From contig OZ220686.1 of the NCBI GenBank assembly GCA_965116435.1, positions 2,666,001 to 2,730,000 on the forward strand: DNA of 64,000 bases, given 5' to 3'. This DNA comes from VXPQ01 sp965116435. GTDB taxonomy: Bacteria; Bacteroidota; Rhodothermia; Rhodothermales; VXPQ01. Positions 58,024 to 64,000 of this stretch are shown in pieces; the stretch's first letter is position 1; the number at the start of each line of letters is the position of its first letter. The notes under the pieces were generated by a model. The model saw only the letters and a list, made by a program, of their open reading frames with translations, was not told the DNA's origin and made no database searches. Position numbers and translations under genes: made by a program.

Positions 58024-59115
58024 ATGCGCATCGGTTCCCTCGAATTTGGCCGGTATCCCTTGTTCCTTGCGCCCATGGAGGACGTGAGCGATCCGCCGTT
58101 CCGCATATTGTGCAAGCGGTACGGGGCCGATCTGCTCTACACGGAGTTTATTTCCAGCGGAGGGTTGGTCTACGATGCAGAGGATTCCTGGCAAAAACTG
58201 GATATCTACGAAGAGGAGCGGCCGATAGGCATTCAGTTGTTCGGCGGCGATGTCGAACAGGTGCGGGAAGCGGCGGCGGTGGTGGATCGCGCCAACCCGG
58301 ACCTCATCGACATTAACTTTGGGTGTCCGGTGCGCAAGGTGGTGTGCAAGGACGGCGGGGCCGGTATTTTGCGTAATCTCCCGAAAATGCTAGAGATTAC
58401 GGAGGCGGTGCTTGAAGGCGCCGCGCGGCCCGTTACGGTCAAGACGCGCCTGGGTTGGAACGACGAATCCATCCGGATTATAGAGGTGGCGCGCATGCTG
58501 GAGGAAGCAGGTATCGCCGCGCTGGCCGTGCATGCCCGGACGCGCAGTCAGATGTACACGGGTACGGCCCGCTGGGAATGGCTGCGCCGCATTCGGGAGG
58601 AAGGCGTACGGGATATACCGCTCATCGGCAACGGAGACGCTACCGATCCGGTCAGGATACGGGATATGTTTGCCGAGACGGGCGTGGACGCCGTGATGAT
58701 CGGGCGGGGCGCGATCGGCAATCCATGGATTTTCCGGGAAACGAAGGCGTGGCTGGAAACGGGCGAGAAGATGGATCCGCCCACATGGGAAGAACGCCTT
58801 GCCGTGGTGGCCGAGCATCTTGCGCTGAAATGCGAATGGCTCGGCGAAAGGAAAGGCGTGCTGGAAATGCGCCGCCACTACGGAGGGTATTTCAAGGGGT
58901 TTCGGAATGCCGGGACCCTGCGCACGGCGCTTATGGAGCAGAACACCATGGCGGGGACGCTTGAGGCGCTGCTGAATTTCGAGGAGCGCGCGCCGTACGT
59001 CCGGGTCCCCGTTCGATCCCTTGCGTCACGCAGTAAGGTTGCGGGGCGCCCCGTCTCGCCCCGCCGGGTCCGGGGGGCTGTCCGCACGCCGACGCGTCCG
59101 GAATCGCATCATTAG
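58024..59115 (+). CDS. dusB: tRNA-dihydrouridine synthase B
   Basis: The 363-residue FMN enzyme reduces uridines in the tRNA D-loop. Family motifs: LAPMEDVSDPPFR near the N-terminus, NFGCPVRKVVCKDGGAGIL with catalytic Cys101, VKTRLGWNDES, AVHARTRSQMYTG, and the FMN-binding GNGDATDP and AVMIGRGAIGNPWIF. The last 30 residues are basic and low in complexity and are encoded antisense to the end of the convergent DUF445 gene (90-bp overlap, 59026-59115). Confidence 0.9.
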   Translation: MRIGSLEFGRYPLFLAPMEDVSDPPFRILCKRYGADLLYTEFISSGGLVYDAEDSWQKLDIYEEERPIGIQLFGGDVEQVREAAAVVDRANPDLIDINFGCPVRKVVCKDGGAGILRNLPKMLEITEAVLEGAARPVTVKTRLGWNDESIRIIEVARMLEEAGIAALAVHARTRSQMYTGTARWEWLRRIREEGVRDIPLIGNGDATDPVRIRDMFAETGVDAVMIGRGAIGNPWIFRETKAWLETGEKMDPPTWEERLAVVAEHLALKCEWLGERKGVLEMRRHYGGYFKGFRNAGTLRTALMEQNTMAGTLEALLNFEERAPYVRVPVRSLASRSKVAGRPVSPRRVRGAVRTPTRPESHH

Positions 59116-60165
59116 CAGGCTGTCCAGGGCGTACAGCGCGCTGCCTCCGGTCACGAACAAGATGAGGCTGGTGAACGGTTCCCAAATGACCAGGCCGCCG
59201 AAGACGCCAAGGACGCCCCCAAGGTATTTAATGTAGCGGAGTTGCTCGTTGGAAGCGTTCCGTATGACGGCTTCCAGTTTGTCTTCGCTGTACTTTTGCA
59301 TGTTCGACACGACGATGCCGTATATGTCGAGTCGTTCGACAAAGCCGAGCACGATGCGTGCGGACCAGTTTTCGATGTCGCTGGCCCGGGCTTCTATCTT
59401 GTCGGGAAGCTGGTCGATGACGCTGTCCAGTTCGTCCAGAATCGTATCCATGGAGGCGGGAATTTCCTGGACCGCTTCGTCCAGCCGCTGCCGGAAATCG
59501 TCTTCGTTCCAGAAGCGCCAGCTGCGCAGCGCAAGGCCCGCCACGCCGCGCCCGGCAAGGCGGTGTATCTTGTCCTCCATGAACGTAACGATCCGGTCGC
59601 GTACTTCCGGGGAGGAAAGCGTCTCGTTGACGTAGCGGGCCAGGAACGTTTTCAGTTCGTTCCGGAATTCGGTGTCCTCGACGAGGTTGCGCGTGGTTTC
59701 GAAGACCATCTCCCGGTATTTACGGAGGAGTCCCGATTCCTCAATCTTTTCCTTGATGATCTCCTCGTTGATGAGCTCTTCGGAGACGGTTTTCGCCAGG
59801 CGCAATATTACGCGTTCCCGCTGGGCGGGGATAAGGCCCTGCCCCAGCAAGGGGCGCCGCTGCCGGGGATGGAACAGCATGGTAATGGCCAGCCAGTTCG
59901 TCAGGTACCCGATCAATCCGCTTACGGCGATGATGCGGAGCAGGTGTTCGAAGCGGTACGTGACGCCGAAGTACGTGCGGTCGCCGATGGGCACGTCCCA
60001 CCAGAAACTGAAAACGAACAGGGCGACGAGGATCGGCGGCACGCTGCGCAGAAGCAGCAGGATAAGGGACAAGAGGCGCCCTTGCCTGGAGCGGGGAAGT
60101 TCGATTTCTGTGCGCCGGGGTACGGGAAGGGGCGGAAGGTGGCGGCGGATATAATCGATCAGCAT
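59026..60165 (-). CDS. DUF445-family membrane protein
   Basis: The 379-residue protein has membrane segments near the N-terminus (about 30-52, LSLILLLLRSVPPILVALFVF; 73-98) and one near the C-terminus (about 335-360, LGGVLGVFGGLVIWEPFTSLILFV). Between them lies a long helical part with the DUF445 pattern LTNWLAITMLFHP and GLIPAQRERVILRLAKTVSEELI. Family members are inner-membrane proteins of unknown function. The 3' end overlaps dusB by 90 bp on the other strand. It follows the Mla operon in the same direction after about 90 bp. Confidence 0.85.
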   Translation of the reverse strand: MLIDYIRRHLPPLPVPRRTEIELPRSRQGRLLSLILLLLRSVPPILVALFVFSFWWDVPIGDRTYFGVTYRFEHLLRIIAVSGLIGYLTNWLAITMLFHPRQRRPLLGQGLIPAQRERVILRLAKTVSEELINEEIIKEKIEESGLLRKYREMVFETTRNLVEDTEFRNELKTFLARYVNETLSSPEVRDRIVTFMEDKIHRLAGRGVAGLALRSWRFWNEDDFRQRLDEAVQEIPASMDTILDELDSVIDQLPDKIEARASDIENWSARIVLGFVERLDIYGIVVSNMQKYSEDKLEAVIRNASNEQLRYIKYLGGVLGVFGGLVIWEPFTSLILFVTGGSALYALDSLLMMRFRTRRRADSPPDPAGRDGAPRNLTA

Positions 60166-60251
60166 CGGATAAAGGGAAAAGTCTGCGACGACGTTTCGGC
60201 GAGGGGATACGTCCGTGGAAGCGGGCCGTATGCTTCCTTCGGCGCCGTTTG

Positions 60252-61181
60252 TCAGAAAACATCCACAATATCCATGTGGCGCAGGTATTTTCGGGGATTC
60301 TCCTGCAAGTCCTGCAGCAGGGACTCCAGCGTTCCGAGCGTGGAGCCCATGCGTATGTACAGGGTCGGATCGTTCAGCATCAGGGCTATGGTGCCGTCGC
60401 CGTGGTTGATTTTGTACAGAATCTCATCCAGATTGCGTGTGGCGCCTTCCAGCGTTCCGAGGGAGCCTTCGAGGTGCATGGCGATCTGGTCGAGGCGGCG
60501 CAGCGTCTGCGCGAGGGTGTCTGCACTCCCGCCGGATATGCCTGCAAGGTCCTCCGAGAAGGTTTCGACGTTGCGGATAATCTGTTGCACAGCCCCCTGC
60601 TCTTCGCGCAGCGTTTCCGCCAGCGCGTCCGTGACTTCGCGCAAGGCCCGGAGCGTCGGGCGGATGTCCGCGCCGGTTTGTCCGATCAGGCTGCCGGTGT
60701 CTTCGAGCAGGACATTGGCGTTCGCCAACGCTTCCTCGACATTTTCCGTAAGGCGGGCGCTGCGTTCCGTGACGGCTTCAAGGGCGTCCGGCGTCGTGAC
60801 GCCTTCAATGTATCCCTGGTCGGGCACCGGCGGATTTTCCATAGGGCCGGGCACAATAATCACATAATTGCTGCCGAGCGCGGAGATGCCGCCGATTTCG
60901 GCGCGGGAGCCTTCCGGGATATGAACATGGTTGTCGAGATGCAGGCGGACGCTCACGCGATTGTCCGCATCCAGCTGGACATGTTCCACCGAGCCTACGT
61001 CGACGCCGCGGATGCGTATGGGACTGCCTCCGGAAAGCCCGCCCGCCGCCTCGAAATGGGTATGGAGCACATACGTGCTTCGGAAAAGCGGCACGTCTTG
61101 CAGAAAACGGACGCCCAGTACGAAAACAACCGCCGCCGCAGCGAGGCTCAGGCCGACGATGAGTTCTTTGGAATGCTTCAC
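60252..61181 (-). CDS. mlaD: MlaD-family (MCE domain) phospholipid transport protein
   Basis: The 309-residue protein has one N-terminal membrane segment (about 8-26), a single MCE domain (about 37-115, HFEAAGGLSGGSPIRIRGVDVGSVEHV) and a long helical C-terminal region with heptads. It is the periplasmic, substrate-binding ring of the Mla importer/exporter for phospholipids between the two membranes. It is the third gene of the mlaE-mlaF-mlaD operon. The long C-terminal part exceeds E. coli MlaD (183 residues), as is common in Bacteroidota-like lineages. Confidence 0.88.
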   Translation of the reverse strand: MKHSKELIVGLSLAAAAVVFVLGVRFLQDVPLFRSTYVLHTHFEAAGGLSGGSPIRIRGVDVGSVEHVQLDADNRVSVRLHLDNHVHIPEGSRAEIGGISALGSNYVIIVPGPMENPPVPDQGYIEGVTTPDALEAVTERSARLTENVEEALANANVLLEDTGSLIGQTGADIRPTLRALREVTDALAETLREEQGAVQQIIRNVETFSEDLAGISGGSADTLAQTLRRLDQIAMHLEGSLGTLEGATRNLDEILYKINHGDGTIALMLNDPTLYIRMGSTLGTLESLLQDLQENPRKYLRHMDIVDVF

Positions 61182-61196
61182 TGTGATGGATAGTCG

Positions 61197-61970
61197 TTAG
61201 GGATGCAGGGATACTTCCGGCGCGGCGGCCGGTTCTCCGATCACATATTCGCTGGCCCGGACGAAATCCAGCAGGGAGGCGTGGTCGGTTCGGTGGAGAT
61301 CGTGCACGGTTCCGGTCCAGGCGATGCGGGTTTCATGGATAAAGGCGATGCGGTCTGCAATGGCGAGCACCGAATGCATGTCGTGCGTGATCACGATACT
61401 CGTTACGCGCAAGCGCTCATTGAGCGCCAGGATGAGTTCGTTGATATGGCTGGAGGTGGACGGGTCGAGGCCGCTGGTCGGTTCGTCGTATATGATGTAC
61501 TTGGGCTCCAGCGCAATGGCGCGGGCCAGCGCGACGCGTTTTCGCATGCCGCCGGAGAGTTGGGACGGCATTTTTTTGCCGATGTTGGGCAGCTGCACCA
61601 TTTCGAGGCATTCTTCGACCCGGCTTCGGATCGCCTTGTCGGGGTGCGTCGTGAAGGTGCGCAGCGGAAACGCAATGTTTTCGAAGGAGGACATCGAATC
61701 GAACAGGGCGCCGCCCTGAAACAGGACGCCGAACTTGCGGCGGATCCGGCGGAGTTCCTTGTAGGGTACTTCGTTGATGTTGGCGTCGTCCACGAATACG
61801 CGCCCTTCGTCGGGCGTGAGCAGGCCCACCGCATGTTTCATGAGCACGCTTTTGCCGGACCCCGACTGTCCAATGACCGCCAGCGTTTCTCCCTCGGGGA
61901 TATCCAGAGAGACGTCGCGCAGCACGACCGTATTGTTAAACTGCTTGCTGATATGTTCGAGCCGAATCAT
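61197..61970 (-). CDS. mlaF: MlaF-family ABC-transporter ATPase
   Basis: This 257-residue ATPase has Walker A GQSGSGKS (34-41), the Q-loop VLFQGGALFDS (typical of MlaF), signature LSGGMRKRVALARA, Walker B YIIYDEPTSGLDP, and the His switch ITHDM. It powers phospholipid movement through MlaE/MlaD. It lies 15 bp from mlaD and 13 bp from mlaE, consistent with one transcript. Confidence 0.92.
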   Translation of the reverse strand: MIRLEHISKQFNNTVVLRDVSLDIPEGETLAVIGQSGSGKSVLMKHAVGLLTPDEGRVFVDDANINEVPYKELRRIRRKFGVLFQGGALFDSMSSFENIAFPLRTFTTHPDKAIRSRVEECLEMVQLPNIGKKMPSQLSGGMRKRVALARAIALEPKYIIYDEPTSGLDPSTSSHINELILALNERLRVTSIVITHDMHSVLAIADRIAFIHETRIAWTGTVHDLHRTDHASLLDFVRASEYVIGEPAAAPEVSLHP

Positions 61971-61983
61971 GGGGGAGGATCCT

Positions 61984-62745
61984 TTACAGCAATGCGACGG
62001 CGAGGACCAGGTCGGCGATAAGAATGAATACGCAACTCATCACGGCGGCTTGCGTGGTGCTTTTGCCGACGCCCTCGGCGCCGCCGCCCGTAAAATATCC
62101 CATGTAACAGGATACCGACGTGATGATGAAGCCGAACACGAATGCCTTGCTCAGGCCGAAATAGGGATCGAACGGACGAAAGAAATTCTGTGCGCCCTGC
62201 ACGAATTCCGCCGTCGTCAGGTAGCCGCCCAGATTGGCTACGACGATGCCGCCGCCGATCCCGATGGCGCAGGCCGCTACGTAGAGCATGGGAAACATCA
62301 CGATGCCCGCCAGTATCCGGGGCGCGATCAGGTAGCTTATCGAGTTGAGCCCCATCGTTTCGAGGGCGTCGATCTGTTCTGTGACGCGCATGGTTCCCAG
62401 CTCGGCGGCGATGCGCGCCCCGACGCGCCCCGCCAGAATAAAGCCGGTGACGACCGGGCCGAGTTCCAGAATGATCGAGGGGGCCACGACCGATCCGATC
62501 ACGGTGGCGGGAAGAAAGACGGAAACCAGTTGGTAGGATACCTGCACCGTGGTCACGGCGCCGGAAAAGGCGGCGGCCAGCGCAACGATCGGGAGCGATT
62601 CCACGCCGATGCGGATCATCTGGCCGATGGTGTTCTTGCGGTACGTACGAAAATCGTCCGGCGACACGAACGCATGGGCAATCAGCATCGAGTACTTGCC
62701 CAGGATCGTAAAAGGCCGCAGGAGCCAGGTAAGCGAATACGTCAT
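61984..62745 (-). CDS. mlaE: MlaE-family ABC-transporter permease
   Basis: The 253-residue permease has five to six membrane segments and the MlaE family sequences VSYQLVSVFLPATVIGSVVAPSIILELGPVVTGFILAGRVGARIAAELGTM-like block (about 75-125; coupling-helix Glu in AAELGTMRVTEQIDALE) and the C-terminal GGGAEGVGKSTTQAAVMSCV. It forms the membrane core of the Mla complex and is the first gene of the operon. Confidence 0.92.
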   Translation of the reverse strand: MTYSLTWLLRPFTILGKYSMLIAHAFVSPDDFRTYRKNTIGQMIRIGVESLPIVALAAAFSGAVTTVQVSYQLVSVFLPATVIGSVVAPSIILELGPVVTGFILAGRVGARIAAELGTMRVTEQIDALETMGLNSISYLIAPRILAGIVMFPMLYVAACAIGIGGGIVVANLGGYLTTAEFVQGAQNFFRPFDPYFGLSKAFVFGFIITSVSCYMGYFTGGGAEGVGKSTTQAAVMSCVFILIADLVLAVALL

Positions 62746-63143
62746 CGCGCGCGGCGGGAATCGAACGGAGAAACGAGACCGGAAATACGGAGGAGCATAA
62801 CGCCGCTGCGCGCGGGATGGTTGTGTTTTCTACCGGGATAGCGCCGGGCGTTTCGTCCAGTGCGCGTTACGGGCCATGGACGCAAAGGGCGTTGCGGGGG
62901 TATTCAGCGCATCCTGCATTGTATGAAAGGACGCCCGAATGGTTTCTTGCGGGGCCCGGATCGAACGTTCCCCCGCGTCGTACGGTAGTACATTGGGCAG
63001 TACATCGTTAGTACATCGGTACTACGTCAAGAAACAATAATTCCGGCCCTGCTCCGTTTTTGTAATGGAATCGGTTCTCTATCAAGGATTGCGAGTCGGG
63101 CGCAGGAGCCTTTTTCTGTATCCGGTCCGGTCCGTCATTCCGA
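62746..63143. other. Divergent spacer with spaced AGTACAT sites
   Basis: This 398-bp region contains no gene that I can support. It holds AGTACAT at 62987-62993, 62999-63005 and 63010-63016 (spacing 12 and 11 bp) next to GTACTAC at 63018-63024, about 120-155 bp before the sigma-factor gene. A lone REP-like right arm (TTCAGCGCATCC) is near 62910. Confidence 0.6.
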
Positions 63144-63749
63144 ATGCATCGTACGGATGAGGCCCTTGCGGTCGCATACATTGAACAAGACGATCAGCAG
63201 GCCTTTCGCCAACTGGTCGAGCGCCATCAGGAACGCATATTCGGGTATGTGATGGGTATGGTGCGGGATCGGGACATCGCGAACGACTTGTTTCAGGAAA
63301 CCTTTTTTCGGGCTATCCGGGCCATGAAGAACGAACGCGGATCGTATGCATCGCAAGGGAAATGGCTGGCCTGGGTCATGCGGATTGCCCGCAATGCGGT
63401 GTTTGACCATATGCGCGAGCGGAAAAAATGGACCGATGTCGAAAGCCGGGACGCCGAAGGGAGCTCGTTCTGGGACCGGTTGCCGGATGCGTTGCCGCCC
63501 GCTGACGAGCAGGTGGACCTGCGGCGGCGCATCGACCTTATGGAACAATGCATTGAGAAACTTCCGGAAGAACAACGCGAGGTATTGATGCTTCGTCACG
63601 AGGTCGGCATGACGTTTCGGGAGATTGCGGCACTTACGGATGTATCCATCAACACGGCGCTGGGGCGGATGCGCTATGCGCTGCTCAATCTGCAAAAGAT
63701 GATACGGATAGAACTCGGCGAGGAGGCCGAAGGAATACGAACCACTTGA
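63144..63749 (+). CDS. ECF-type RNA polymerase sigma factor
   Basis: The 201-residue sigma-70-family factor has region 2 (about 15-85, RQLVERHQERIFGYVMGMVRDRDIANDLFQETFFRAI, with region 2.1-2.4 motifs) and region 4 (about 130-190, IEKLPEEQREVLMLRHEVGMTFREIAALTDVSINTALGRMRYALLNLQ shortened here). Region 3 is absent, as in ECF factors, which respond to extracytoplasmic stress. The partial gene that follows after 14 bp could encode its regulator. Confidence 0.9.
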   Translation: MHRTDEALAVAYIEQDDQQAFRQLVERHQERIFGYVMGMVRDRDIANDLFQETFFRAIRAMKNERGSYASQGKWLAWVMRIARNAVFDHMRERKKWTDVESRDAEGSSFWDRLPDALPPADEQVDLRRRIDLMEQCIEKLPEEQREVLMLRHEVGMTFREIAALTDVSINTALGRMRYALLNLQKMIRIELGEEAEGIRTT

Positions 63750-63763
63750 TACGACGAACCGGC

Positions 63764-64000
63764 ATGGACAAGAACGATACCAGCAAGAAAGACGCCTGGC
63801 TTCTCGAATTGTACGAAGGCCCGGGGGCGTCTCCGAACGCCGAATCCGACAGCGCCGAAGAGGCTGTTGCCCTGCGCGCAATGAAGGATTGGCTGGACGC
63901 CCGGTCGGCGATTCGGCGGTCTGCGCAGCCCGACCCGGAGGCCCTTGAGGCGGTATGGGCTGCGGCGCAGCAGGCTTCGTCTTCCGGCGCCAGGAAGGAT
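63764..64000 (+). CDS. N-terminal part of a protein following the sigma factor (truncated by window edge)
   Basis: From the ATG at 63764 the frame is open to the window end (79 codons). The visible part is acidic at first (MDKNDTSKKDAWLLELYEGP) and then helical, with no membrane segment yet. Its position 14 bp after an ECF sigma gene suggests an anti-sigma factor, but nothing in the visible residues proves it. Confidence 0.6.
   Translation, partial: MDKNDTSKKDAWLLELYEGPGASPNAESDSAEEAVALRAMKDWLDARSAIRRSAQPDPEALEAVWAAAQQASSSGARKD

Overview
The window is a high-GC (about 60% or more by eye) bacterial chromosome segment. It most resembles the Rhodothermota/Bacteroidota side of the tree: TonB-dependent outer-membrane receptors, a DUF1080 glycan-associated protein, a sulfatase, a sialidase-like lipoprotein, a tiny AURKAIP1/COX24-type basic protein, and a tmRNA whose encoded tag reads ANDYSYAMAA. 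The phylum assignment is inference; no rRNA is present.

Layout. 1-15 kb: a cold-shock protein, two TonB-dependent receptors, and a sugar-acid/glycan catabolic set (DUF1080 protein, PfkB/2-keto-3-deoxygluconate kinase, SDR of the mannonate-oxidoreductase type, L-fucose isomerase-like protein, DUF89 phosphatase, sialidase-like lipoprotein), with a shikimate dehydrogenase-like gene and a RidA protein. 15.7-28 kb: an accessory island. It opens with a low-GC three-gene operon (TerB-like protein, glycine-zipper protein, protein with a possible PD-(D/E)XK-like region and a glycine-zipper segment). It continues with a strongly duplicated block: four Uma2-family (DUF820) genes, four small membrane/coiled-coil genes divergent from them, two near-identical DUF4126 genes, RidA copies and remnants, two Trp-heptad proteins and a TM2 protein. 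It ends in two gene wrecks not recognisable from intact reading frames: an OLD/RecF-like ATPase collapsed at its Walker A motif, and an AbiEii-like toxin remnant broken at a run of ten C.

28-42 kb: a PLP decarboxylase, DUF4399, an operon of Gfo/Idh oxidoreductase, sulfotransferase and class IV aminotransferase, then FAD oxidoreductase, phosphotriesterase-like hydrolase, sulfatase, an aldehyde dehydrogenase of the alpha-ketoglutaric-semialdehyde type, and DUF899. 42-64 kb: mostly housekeeping. In order: tmRNA, L,D-transpeptidase, FabI, BirA, CoaX, YaaA, YtxH, the COX24-like protein, an alpha/beta hydrolase, two NfeD proteins, PcrA/UvrD helicase, a solute-binding lipoprotein, HAD phosphatase, DusB, DUF445, an MlaE-MlaF-MlaD phospholipid transport operon, and an ECF sigma factor followed by a truncated gene.

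A family of interspersed palindromic repeats (REP-like hairpin, stem GCGCTGATC/GATCAGCGC) occurs in at least ten intergenic positions. In several places it forms the ends of a larger MITE-like element of about 130-160 bp with imperfect terminal inverted repeats. No transposase, tRNA, rRNA or CRISPR array was seen in the window.
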